The position numbers and the translations under genes were made by a program. A DNA stretch of 64,000 nt from contig CANDAE010000004.1 of assembly GCA_947382645.1 (NCBI GenBank), positions 62,001 through 126,000 of the forward strand. Direction: 5' to 3'. This DNA comes from Suilimivivens sp009774465 (GTDB taxonomy: Bacteria > Bacillota > Clostridia > Lachnospirales > Lachnospiraceae). Below the pieces are notes generated by a model. The model ran no database searches and was not told the origin of the DNA. It saw only the letters and a program-made list of their open reading frames with translations. Positions 34,302-42,136 of this stretch are shown piece by piece. Each line of letters begins with the position of its first letter. The first letter of the stretch is position 1.

Positions 34302-35870
34302 TTGTTTAGTAGAATTTTATCCGGTGCTGTTTTTGGCATTGAAAGTCATCTGGTTCATGTGGAGGTGGACTTGTCTGCCGGGCTGCCCTGCTTTATTATG
34401 ACAGGAAGTCTGGAGGGAAAGGTAAAGGAATCAGGGGAGCGGGTTCGGATTGCCCTTAAAAATACCGGGATTTCCATACCGCCCATGCATATTTCCGTTA
34501 ATTTTTCTCCGGCAGATCTGAAAAAAGAAGGGACAGGCTTTGACCTTCCTGTTTCCATTGGGGTGCTGACAGCAATGGAGAGACTTCCGGCAGGATGCAG
34601 TGAAGGGATGCTGGTTTTAGGGGAATTGGGATTAAATGGAGAAGTTAAGCCGGTTAAAGGAGTACTGCCCATTATGATCAGCGCGGTAAAGGCGGGAATA
34701 ACCAGATGCCTGGTGGCAAAGGAAAATGCAAAGGAAGCTGCCGCTGCTGTGGGTATGCATGCGGTTGGGGTAGAAGACCTTAAGCAGGTAATTACCTATT
34801 TAAGATTGCCCCGTAAGGAGCAGAATCAAATGATACCGCCGGAAAAAACAGATTTGGAAGATGTTTTTTATATGAAGAAAAAGGAAGGCGCACAGGAAGA
34901 GGCCGATTTTTCCCAGATCATAGGACAGGAAAGCGTGAAGCGGGCGGCACTTATTGCAGCGGCAGGGTTTCATCATATGTTGATTATGGGCCCTCCGGGC
35001 TCCGGAAAAACCATGATTGCAAGGCGGCTTTCTACGATTCTGCCCCCTTTGTCCCGGGAAGAAAGCTTTGAGGTTTCATCTATTTACAGTATATCGGGGT
35101 TACTTCCGGAGGGCGGAAAACTTCTTCGGGAACGACCTTTTTTAAGCCCTCATCACAGTATTTCACCGGCAGCACTTTCGGGAGGAGGAAGACAGCCCCG
35201 ACCTGGTATTGTGAGTCTGGCCCACAGAGGCGTACTGTTTTTAGATGAGCTGCCGGAATTTAAACGTCAGACGCTGGATTTGCTGCGTCAGCCTCTGGAA
35301 GATAAAAAAATTCAGATTGTACGAAGCGGCGGCAGCGCTGCCTATCCGGCGGATTTTATGCTGGTAGGGGCAATGAATCCCTGTCCATGCGGATATTATC
35401 CGGACTTGAATAAATGCCGCTGTACGCCCAGCCAGGTGCATAATTATTTAAGTCATATATCAGGGCCGATTTTAGATCGTATTGATTTATGCATAGAGGC
35501 GCCCCGGGCAGCTCTGGACCATCTCTATGGAAAAAGTGCTGGCCGGGTGCAAAAAGGAGCAGACAGTAAAAGCTTAAGAGAAAAGGTTTTTACTGCAAGA
35601 AAACAGCAGGAAGAAAGATATAAAGGGACCAATATCCGTTTTAATTCCGAATTAAGAGGGGGAGATGTGGAGAAATATTGTCCTTTGGGAAAGAAAGAGG
35701 CTGAAATGCTGGAAAAATTATATGTTTCTCTTGATTTAAGCGTAAGAGCCTTAAATAAGTTACTGGTTGTGGCAAGAACAATAGCTGATTTGGAAGAAAG
35801 CAGAGAAATTCACACAAAACATCTTGCAGAGGCAGTGTGCTACCGGACAGCGGATAAACTGGGGAGGTGA
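34302..35870 (+). CDS. comM: YifB/ComM family Mg-chelatase-like AAA+ ATPase
   Basis: A 522-residue AAA+ protein. In naturally competent Gram-negatives, ComM is a helicase that promotes branch migration of incoming DNA. The N-terminal Lon-protease-like fold domain begins GAVFGIESHLVHVEVDLS. The central ATPase has Walker A MGPPGSGKT, Walker B LFLDELPEF and the Mg-chelatase-type segment NPCPCGYYPD, with a C-terminal Mg_chelatase_C helical domain. TTG 34302 was chosen because it follows AGGAAAGGAG and gives the family N-terminus; an upstream extension to 34092 runs through a terminator hairpin. It overlaps no gene but lies 4 bp before dprA, a frequent pairing. Confidence 0.93.
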   Translation: MFSRILSGAVFGIESHLVHVEVDLSAGLPCFIMTGSLEGKVKESGERVRIALKNTGISIPPMHISVNFSPADLKKEGTGFDLPVSIGVLTAMERLPAGCSEGMLVLGELGLNGEVKPVKGVLPIMISAVKAGITRCLVAKENAKEAAAAVGMHAVGVEDLKQVITYLRLPRKEQNQMIPPEKTDLEDVFYMKKKEGAQEEADFSQIIGQESVKRAALIAAAGFHHMLIMGPPGSGKTMIARRLSTILPPLSREESFEVSSIYSISGLLPEGGKLLRERPFLSPHHSISPAALSGGGRQPRPGIVSLAHRGVLFLDELPEFKRQTLDLLRQPLEDKKIQIVRSGGSAAYPADFMLVGAMNPCPCGYYPDLNKCRCTPSQVHNYLSHISGPILDRIDLCIEAPRAALDHLYGKSAGRVQKGADSKSLREKVFTARKQQEERYKGTNIRFNSELRGGDVEKYCPLGKKEAEMLEKLYVSLDLSVRALNKLLVVARTIADLEESREIHTKHLAEAVCYRTADKLGR

Positions 35871-35874
35871 GCAG

Positions 35875-37017
35875 GTGGAGGAAGAAAAAAGCTATCAGTT
35901 CTGGCTTCATAATATCCCGGAGGCAGGGGAGCGGACCATAGAAAAGATATTAAAGGAATTTGGAAGCGCCAGGCAGGCTTATCTTGCAGGTGCGGATGCA
36001 CTGCAGCCTTTGATCAGAGGAAAGGGAAAGGAAAAAATAGAAAGCTTTATTAAGAACTGGGATATTGAAAGGAAATATGAGGAACTAAAGGTAAAAAAGA
36101 TACGATTTGTTTCCAGAGAGGATGCCTGCTATCCTTTAAGATTAAAAAAGCTGGAATCCCCTCCCTACGCATTATACTGCCTTGGCAGTCTGCCCGAAGA
36201 AAAGATGCCTTCCGCGGCAGTCGTAGGCGCAAGGGAATGTTCGGAATATGGAAGCTATATGGCCAGAGCTTTTGCCGGAAAGCTTGCAGAGGCGGGAGTA
36301 ACCGTGATAAGCGGCATGGCCAGAGGGATTGATGGAATTGCCCAGCAGGCGGCCCTTGAAGCAGGAGAAAAAACCTATGCGGTTTTAGGAAGCGGGGTGG
36401 ATATATGTTATCCGGGATCAAACAGGAAACTTTATCAGGAGATTATTGAAACAGGGGGAGGAATTTTATCTACTTTTCCACCGGGGACACCGCCTGTTAA
36501 ACGTCAGTTTCCGGAAAGAAACCGGATTGTGGCAGGCTTATCAGATTTGCTTCTTGTGGTGGAAGCCAGATTAAAAAGCGGTACGTGGATTACCGTAGAT
36601 ATGGCTTTAGAGCAGGGAAAGAGCGTCTATGCGGTGCCGGGAAGACTTACGGACAGATTAAGCGATGGATGTAATTTCCTGATTCGTCAGGGAGCGGAAA
36701 TTGCGCTGACTCCGGAAGATATTCTGGCGGAATTTGCAGTACTTCAAAATCGGAAAGGACTGGAAAGTAAAGGCATTAAAAATAAGAACGCGGAAAAGAA
36801 GGATAAAATGCAAATACAGATTTTGGAGCTGTTGGATGTATACCCTAAATCTGTGGATGAGATTTTTGAAGCAATAAGAAATAAGGGAATCGGTATGGAA
36901 TTTTCCGAACTTTTGGAGTGGCTGGTTCATCTGTGTATAGAGAAAAAAGCGAAACAGACAGGGGGCAGTTACTTTTCGAAAACATGCAACAGTGATACAA
37001 TAGAATATACAGAATAA
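35875..37017 (+). CDS. dprA: DNA processing protein DprA (Smf)
   Basis: A 380-residue Rossmann-fold protein that loads RecA on incoming single-stranded DNA in transformation; it is widely kept in bacteria not known to be competent. The core motifs are VGARECSEYGSYMARAFA, ISGMARGIDGIAQQAAL, GSGVDICYPGSN and ERNRIVAGLSDLLLVVEA. The C-terminus is a winged-helix domain (DVYPKSVDEIFEAI). GTG 35875 is preferred because GGGGAGG lies 7-13 bp upstream, across the comM stop; the longer reading from 35824 overlaps comM. It forms an operon with comM, a 57-residue gene and a prepilin peptidase. Confidence 0.94.
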   Translation: MEEEKSYQFWLHNIPEAGERTIEKILKEFGSARQAYLAGADALQPLIRGKGKEKIESFIKNWDIERKYEELKVKKIRFVSREDACYPLRLKKLESPPYALYCLGSLPEEKMPSAAVVGARECSEYGSYMARAFAGKLAEAGVTVISGMARGIDGIAQQAALEAGEKTYAVLGSGVDICYPGSNRKLYQEIIETGGGILSTFPPGTPPVKRQFPERNRIVAGLSDLLLVVEARLKSGTWITVDMALEQGKSVYAVPGRLTDRLSDGCNFLIRQGAEIALTPEDILAEFAVLQNRKGLESKGIKNKNAEKKDKMQIQILELLDVYPKSVDEIFEAIRNKGIGMEFSELLEWLVHLCIEKKAKQTGGSYFSKTCNSDTIEYTE

Positions 37018-37041
37018 TAAGCAGTTGAAAAGGAGTTATTT

Positions 37042-37215
37042 ATGAACACATTTTATTACGAAGTGGTAAGTATTGATGGAGATTATGCAAATTTAAAACG
37101 CACGGATGTGGAAAGCGAAGAACCAAAACTGGTGGCAAGGGCTTTGCTTCCGGCGGAAATTGCTGAAGGAACAAAGTTGAAATATGAATTGATGCAATAT
37201 GAAATTCTTTCATAA
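37042..37215 (+). CDS. 57-residue acidic small protein
   Basis: A short gene with a clear AAAAGGAG ribosome binding site 7 bp upstream. It encodes 57 residues beginning MNTFYYEVVSIDGDYANL and ending YELMQYEILS. The pattern, a short beta strand, GDYANL, then LLPAEIAEGTKLKYEL, resembles small beta-barrel proteins of the DUF3006 type, which share a GDyAvL...LPxxaxEGDxL layout; the similarity is from memory and short. There are no membrane segments or cysteines. It lies 24 bp after dprA and 15 bp before the prepilin peptidase, so it is very probably translated as part of that operon. Confidence 0.75.
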   Translation: MNTFYYEVVSIDGDYANLKRTDVESEEPKLVARALLPAEIAEGTKLKYELMQYEILS

Positions 37216-37230
37216 AAAGGCTGGTGGAGA

Positions 37231-37752
37231 ATGAGGAAAGCAGGTTTTCTGCTGACTAACGTTATGATTTTTATCTGGGTGGTTTTGGAAAAGGGATGGA
37301 AACGGGAGAGCTTTTTTATCTGCCTTTGTGCAGCGTTACTTTTAAAGATAGGTATTGCTGATGAGAAAACCTTTGAAATTCCTTTCAGGTACAATTTTGC
37401 AATAGGGAGCCTGGGAGTGGTGCATCTGATTTTAAATCTTTCCAACTGGAAGGAGCATGTAATTGGGATGTGCGCGGTAAGCGGCTTTCTTTTGCTGCTT
37501 TTTTATTTTACAAAAGGAGAGGGGATTGGAGGCGGTGATGTGAAGCTGATGGCCGCAGCCGGTCTTCTTTTGGGCTGGCGGAAAATTCTGCTGGCTTTTT
37601 TTATTGGCGCGGTATCTGGCGCAGTGGTTCATCCTGTCCGGATGATATGGAAAGGGAAAGGCAAAATGATGGCATTGGGACCTTATCTTTCTTTGGGGAT
37701 TTTTATTTCGATTCTGTATGGTGAAAAGATATTGATATGGTATTTTATGTAA
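37231..37752 (+). CDS. Type A24 prepilin peptidase-like membrane protease
   Basis: A 173-residue integral membrane aspartyl protease with about five to six helices. The two catalytic aspartates appear as D44 in GIADEKTFEIP and D103 in GIGGGDVKLMAAAG, the GxGD motif. The N-terminal methyltransferase domain of PilD/ComC is absent, so it is the short TadV/CpaA-like form. It would cleave leader peptides of type IV pilin-like proteins and assembles with secretion machinery. No pilin or ATPase gene is adjacent, so its substrates must be encoded elsewhere. It ends the comM-dprA operon; its stop lies 66 bp before the next promoter. Confidence 0.88.
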   Translation: MRKAGFLLTNVMIFIWVVLEKGWKRESFFICLCAALLLKIGIADEKTFEIPFRYNFAIGSLGVVHLILNLSNWKEHVIGMCAVSGFLLLLFYFTKGEGIGGGDVKLMAAAGLLLGWRKILLAFFIGAVSGAVVHPVRMIWKGKGKMMALGPYLSLGIFISILYGEKILIWYFM

Positions 37753-37818
37753 AGTTAGTATTATGAACAAAATTACAGGTTATTTTCTGAAAAAATTGTG
37801 TGATTTTGTCCCAAATAG

Positions 37819-37847
37819 TTGACATAATTTATTTGAAATAATAAAAT
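37819..37847 (+). promoter_or_regulatory. Sigma-A promoter upstream of the HD-GYP gene
   Basis: A perfect TTGACA (37819-37824) and TAAAAT (37842-37847) are 17 bp apart. It is the only near-consensus promoter seen before the large surface-protein gene run, and may serve it by read-through. Confidence 0.75.
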
Positions 37848-37902
37848 TGTATTGTAAAAAAGTTATAAAAACAGCCATTTGAAGCCAATATGGAGAGCCG
37901 AA

Positions 37903-38544
37903 ATGATTGTTGCAGATAAAAACGAAATAAGTCCTTCTGAGACAGGATGTTTTCCTGACCTGGATGCACTTTGGAGTACATTTCCCAGAAATACCAGACT
38001 TCATATGGAGCGGGTTGGAAAATACGCCAATGTTATGTATCAATACATGGCAGATGCAGATATGGAAAATGTAAATGACAGCCTGGGAAATGAATTCCGG
38101 GCGGTAAGCCGGCAGATTTTTATGCTTCATGACATAGGCAGGCATTATATTCCATTTGCCTTGCTGAATAAAGTGGAGGATTTGACGAAAGAGGAATTAC
38201 AGTTAATTAAAGACCATACGGTAAATGCAAAACGTGCAATAAAAAGCATTTATGCACAGCCATTTCCAGATGAGATAATGAAAATCTGGGAAGAAGTTGC
38301 GGTGTTTCATCATGAAAGATTTGATGGCAAAGGATATCCTGACCAGCTTTCCGGTACGGAGATTCCTCTTGTGGCAAGGATTTGTGCAATTGCAGATACC
38401 TACGATGGAATTACAAGCTGGAAGCCTTATAAAAAGAAACAGACGACAAGGGAAGAAGCCCTTAGGATCATTGAAGAGGAAGCCGGAGGGCAGTTTCAGC
38501 CCGAACTGGTGGAAATTTTTAAGCGATGTATTGTAAGGGTGTGA
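37903..38544 (+). CDS. HD-GYP domain cyclic-di-GMP phosphodiesterase
   Basis: A 213-residue stand-alone HD-GYP protein, expected to degrade cyclic di-GMP to GMP. The motifs are intact: H in RLHMERVGKYANV, HD in FMLHDIGRHY, then LIKDH and HHERFDGKGYPDQLSG, and the downstream IPLVARICAIADTYDGITSWKPY. No receiver or sensor domain is attached, only about 30 N-terminal residues. ATG 37903 follows GGAG; the longer reading starts at TTG 37879. The hairpin after the gene is weak and the surface-protein run starts 75 bp on, so it may be co-transcribed with that run and control it or be controlled with it. Confidence 0.9.
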   Translation: MIVADKNEISPSETGCFPDLDALWSTFPRNTRLHMERVGKYANVMYQYMADADMENVNDSLGNEFRAVSRQIFMLHDIGRHYIPFALLNKVEDLTKEELQLIKDHTVNAKRAIKSIYAQPFPDEIMKIWEEVAVFHHERFDGKGYPDQLSGTEIPLVARICAIADTYDGITSWKPYKKKQTTREEALRIIEEEAGGQFQPELVEIFKRCIVRV

Positions 38545-38552
38545 CTGCCCTC

Positions 38553-38582
38553 TTCTCCGCAAAAAGTATGCGGGGGATTTTA
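38553..38582 (+). terminator. Weak hairpin between the HD-GYP gene and the surface cluster
   Basis: CTCCGCA (38555-38561) pairs with 38569-38575 with one G-T pair, and ATTTTAT follows. It is a poor terminator and could be an attenuator, because no promoter fits into the 37 bp between it and the next ATG. Confidence 0.5.
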
Positions 38583-38619
38583 TGTATCGCCACACAAAGA
38601 TAAAGGTGCTATTGGTACA

Positions 38620-39567
38620 ATGAGAAAACGAAAACGTTTCCAAAACAATAAATTACATAACGGAAATACAAATGCGCAGACGCCGGATAAGAAAGCGGGA
38701 AAAGCAAGGCGTACTCTGCTTAGCCGGTTTGATTTGTTGAATCGATTCAGACATTGGTATTTGGGCGGAGCCAGCCTTTTTCGAAGCCTTTTCCGTGTAC
38801 ATGCTGCAAAACAGACGATTCTCCTCATTATGGGGGTTTTGTCTGTCTGTTTTATTATGGCGGCATTTTATACCAATGCAGGTGAGTTTGTGGTAAAAGT
38901 CGACAGGGAAATGGCAAGAGACGGTTTTTACCTGTCGGAGATCCCTAATTTTGATGAGCGGTTAATTACCTTACATGCAGTGGCCAAAGAGGATGCGACT
39001 AATATCAGTATTTATAACATAGATGAGGATGTGATGGACATTGACGGAGTTCATCATGGGGCAGATTATTTTGCATACACTTTTTATGTTAAGAATTTAA
39101 CAGGAGAAACAAAGGATTATCGCTACAACCTTTTTATCAGGCATCAGACCAAAGGGATAGAGGATGCGTCATGGATTATGCTTTTCCATAACGGGGAGCA
39201 GGAGATCTTCGCAAAAGAAAGCGCAGGCGGCGGGGCGGAAGTGCAATATTCGGATTATGAGTTTCCTTTTTTGGAATATGCGAAGAATCCGGAACAGCAG
39301 CAGACGCTTTTAACCGGCGCCCAGTTGGATAAAATTCCCCAGGATGCGGTCGACAGGCTGGGGCTGAAAGGCCTTAAGGGAGTTTACCAGTTGAATACGG
39401 TGCCCTTTGCATCAAGCAGAACCATATGCACAGGACTGCGGGAGGATTTTGAGCATGAGGGGATGGATAAGTTTACCGTGGTGATCTGGTTAGAGGGAGA
39501 AGATCCCGAATGTATTGATAAAATCATTGGGGGCGAGCTGGAGCTTGCCATGAGCTTTACTTATTAG
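38620..39567 (+). CDS. TasA/camelysin-like exported protein, gene 1 of the surface cluster
   Basis: A 315-residue protein with an unusually long basic N-terminus (about 65 residues, many Arg and Lys) before one hydrophobic segment near residues 66-86 (TILLIMGVLSVCFIMAAFY). The extracytoplasmic part is beta-rich and resembles the TasA/camelysin group: a YFAYTFYVKNLTGETKDYRY segment and a C-terminal VVIWLEGEDPECIDKIIGGELELAMSF strand pair. The same C-terminal pattern recurs in the next gene (MLVWIEGTDDDC...DEIIGNIQF), so the two are related. It is followed 23 bp later by that gene. Either a membrane-anchored base component or a SipW-processed subunit is possible. Confidence 0.72.
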   Translation: MRKRKRFQNNKLHNGNTNAQTPDKKAGKARRTLLSRFDLLNRFRHWYLGGASLFRSLFRVHAAKQTILLIMGVLSVCFIMAAFYTNAGEFVVKVDREMARDGFYLSEIPNFDERLITLHAVAKEDATNISIYNIDEDVMDIDGVHHGADYFAYTFYVKNLTGETKDYRYNLFIRHQTKGIEDASWIMLFHNGEQEIFAKESAGGGAEVQYSDYEFPFLEYAKNPEQQQTLLTGAQLDKIPQDAVDRLGLKGLKGVYQLNTVPFASSRTICTGLREDFEHEGMDKFTVVIWLEGEDPECIDKIIGGELELAMSFTY

Positions 39568-39590
39568 AGATGAGGGGGACAAGTCTTATT

Positions 39591-40496
39591 ATGGAAAAGA
39601 AGAAGGAAAAAAAGAAAGAGGGACATTTGAAGTCCAAGCTGCTGGTATGTCTATTATATGTGGCAGTTTTGTCCACAGCCACCTATGCCTGGTTTACACT
39701 GAATAATAAACCCAGAGTATACAACCTGTCGCTTACGGCAGGCGGAGCGGCAGATCTTTTAATTGCAGACGATTTGGGTGGTTCCCCGGGGGAATATGGA
39801 GATTTCCTTGATTTGAAAGCAGCAAGGCAAAGCCCGGTTGCTATGGATGATATGGAGTTAAATCCGGTTACCACTGCAGATATGAAGACTTTTTATGAGC
39901 CGGTTTATGAGGGGGACAGCGTAACAAACACGAAAGAAATTACAGATGAAAAGACATTAAATGAAAGCTATGTATATCAGAAAACCTTTTATCTTAAGGC
40001 AGGAAGCTTAAAAACCGGCAGCGGCAGAAAGGTAAGCACAAATGTAAAGTCTTATGACATTATGCTCCTTGGGCCAGAACAGGGAGAGGAAAATACCGGA
40101 TGTGTCATTAAGCAGGCAGCCGGTTCCACCGCAGAAGGAGGAGCTACAGCGGCTAATTCCATCCGGATAGCATTTATTGTTGAAGGACAGGATATTGTTG
40201 TGTATGAACCCAACAGCAGTCAGCATAATGGCGGGGATCATGCAAACAATTCCATTCCCAGTCAATATGGAGGCTATGCCACAATGAAACAGCCTTCGGC
40301 AGGCGGAGCGTTTGAAGGCGGTGAAGGAGGTAATTCAGAGAAGCTTTTTACCATAAGGGAAGACGAGGATGTGCTGGTTACAATGCTTGTATGGATAGAA
40401 GGAACGGATGATGACTGTACCAATTCTATTCAAATGGATGAGATCATAGGTAATATACAGTTTATTTCAAGAGATGCCGAGGCAGCCGGACGATAG
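39591..40496 (+). CDS. TasA-like protein with ATYAWF signal motif
   Basis: A 301-residue exported protein. Its N-terminus is Lys-rich, then a hydrophobic stretch leads to STATYAWFTLNN, the alanine-threonine-tyrosine-alanine-tryptophan motif seen at the signal-peptide end of TasA/camelysin-type proteins cut by SipW peptidases. The mature part is beta-rich and polar (LSLTAGGAADLLIADDL). It ends with MLVWIEGTDDDCTNSI, shared with the preceding gene. ATG 39591 is chosen because GAGGGGGA lies about 10 bp upstream; an in-frame ATG at 39570 is the alternative. It precedes the AAA+ gene by 15 bp. A fibre or matrix subunit role is inferred from the family. Confidence 0.78.
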   Translation: MEKKKEKKKEGHLKSKLLVCLLYVAVLSTATYAWFTLNNKPRVYNLSLTAGGAADLLIADDLGGSPGEYGDFLDLKAARQSPVAMDDMELNPVTTADMKTFYEPVYEGDSVTNTKEITDEKTLNESYVYQKTFYLKAGSLKTGSGRKVSTNVKSYDIMLLGPEQGEENTGCVIKQAAGSTAEGGATAANSIRIAFIVEGQDIVVYEPNSSQHNGGDHANNSIPSQYGGYATMKQPSAGGAFEGGEGGNSEKLFTIREDEDVLVTMLVWIEGTDDDCTNSIQMDEIIGNIQFISRDAEAAGR

Positions 40497-40511
40497 AGAG
40501 GATAAGCGGAA

Positions 40512-42122
40512 ATGAATGCATTTTTTTACTACTTTTATAACTTTATGAGGACATTTTTCGGGCATATCTGGAATGTGCTGGTTGCCATTAAGGATGCGAT
40601 TATCGGCATATTTGACATTCGTTATTATATGGAGCTGTTTAATACCTATAAGGATGATTTGTCTGTGTTTGGCTGGATTGCGGCGATTATCGTACATATT
40701 TTAATGCTGACTCTTTTGGCGCTGTTTATTTATCTGGTCTGGAAAGGCCTTAAAATTATATTCCGGTTTAAGGTTCCGGTGGTGGAATATGAGAAGATGA
40801 AAGATGAAGTAGTAACCTTAAAGCGTGAGATCATGAAGGCAAATTATCAAAAGGACAAAATTCTTGCAATGAAGATCTCGGAATTGGGAATGGAACTGAA
40901 TGCAGACCTTTTGGATACGCCCAAAGATCTGCTGGAAACGGATGCTTTTGATGAAAATGCCGGAGAAAAAAATACAGACGAAGCAGAACTTTCAGAAGAT
41001 GAGGGAGCTGTCGAGGTGATTGATACAAAAGAAAGACGCTTCCCCAGATTATCAAGTGTAGATCTTTTTTATAAAGATCCTGCATATCAGCCGCCGGAAT
41101 ATGATTATACCATTACACTGGAAGAAGTCTGTATCAATTTCAGAAACTTTGCAGCAAGCAGGCTGGGGCTTTATTATGACCTGGAAGTTATGAAGCAGGC
41201 ATTTGCATCCTTTGGTGCTGCTAAAATGCTGATTCTGCAGGGTATTTCCGGTACTGGTAAAACATCACTGCCTTATGCCTTCGGGCAGTTTATTCAAAAT
41301 CCCAGCGTGATCTGTTCCGTGCAGCCTTCCTGGAGGGATCGTACGGAGCTGTTTGGCTATTATAATGATTTTACGAAAAAATACACGGAAACGGATTTTC
41401 TGAAAACTCTTTATGAGGCGCATTACTACGAAGATCCCAGAATTGTGATATTGGATGAAATGAATATAGCAAGAGTAGAGTATTATTTTGCCGAGATGCT
41501 TTCCATTCTGGAACTTCCAAGGGAAGAAGAGCGGTTTGTTTCAGTGGTGTCAAACACAGCAGCCAGTGATCCGGAGCTTATGAAGGAAGGAAAAATATGG
41601 ATTCCCAATAACATTTGGTATGTGGGAACGATTAATAATGACGATTCCACTTTTGCAGTGGCAGATAAGGTTTATGACCGTGCAATCCCTATCGACTTAG
41701 ATGACCGTGCCGAGTATTTTGAGGCGCCGGATACGCCGCCCATGCGTCTTAGCTATAAGCATATGGAGAGACTTTATGAGGAGGCAAAGGAGAAATATCC
41801 GGTATCGGAAGAAAATCTGATGCTGCTGGATAAGCTGGATAAGTATTTGATTGAACGTTTCAGACTTACCTTTGGTAACCGTATCATGCGGCAGATGAAG
41901 GATTTTGTTCCCTGCTATGTGGCCTGCGGCGGGACGGAAATAGATGGCATAGACTTTATGTTTGCAAAAAAGATTCTGCGCAAATTTGAGTCTTTGGGAC
42001 TTGGCTTTATCAGAGATGAGCTGGATGGCCTTGTAGTTTACCTGGATCACGAATTTGGAAGTGAAAATATGCGTATCAGCAAGGCATATTTGGCGCGGCT
42101 TAAGAAAATGAGTACAAGTTAG
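40512..42122 (+). CDS. Membrane-anchored McrB-like AAA+ ATPase
   Basis: A 536-residue protein. The N-terminal 90 residues hold an amphipathic or membrane-associated helix and one clear transmembrane helix (about 53-78, GWIAAIIVHILMLTLLALF). A coiled coil (about 95-130) and an acidic linker follow. The AAA+ domain has Walker A GISGTGKT (244-251), Walker B IVILDEMN (311-318), sensor GTINNDDS (near 372) and the arginine region YDRAIPIDLDDR. This is the McrB/AAA_5 type normally seen in modification-dependent restriction. Here no nuclease is fused, no DNA-recognition domain is present, and the neighbours are exported proteins and a signal peptidase. It is probably an assembly or remodelling motor at the membrane. 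Confidence 0.85.
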   Translation: MNAFFYYFYNFMRTFFGHIWNVLVAIKDAIIGIFDIRYYMELFNTYKDDLSVFGWIAAIIVHILMLTLLALFIYLVWKGLKIIFRFKVPVVEYEKMKDEVVTLKREIMKANYQKDKILAMKISELGMELNADLLDTPKDLLETDAFDENAGEKNTDEAELSEDEGAVEVIDTKERRFPRLSSVDLFYKDPAYQPPEYDYTITLEEVCINFRNFAASRLGLYYDLEVMKQAFASFGAAKMLILQGISGTGKTSLPYAFGQFIQNPSVICSVQPSWRDRTELFGYYNDFTKKYTETDFLKTLYEAHYYEDPRIVILDEMNIARVEYYFAEMLSILELPREEERFVSVVSNTAASDPELMKEGKIWIPNNIWYVGTINNDDSTFAVADKVYDRAIPIDLDDRAEYFEAPDTPPMRLSYKHMERLYEEAKEKYPVSEENLMLLDKLDKYLIERFRLTFGNRIMRQMKDFVPCYVACGGTEIDGIDFMFAKKILRKFESLGLGFIRDELDGLVVYLDHEFGSENMRISKAYLARLKKMSTS

Positions 42123-42136
42123 ACTTGGAGAAGGCG

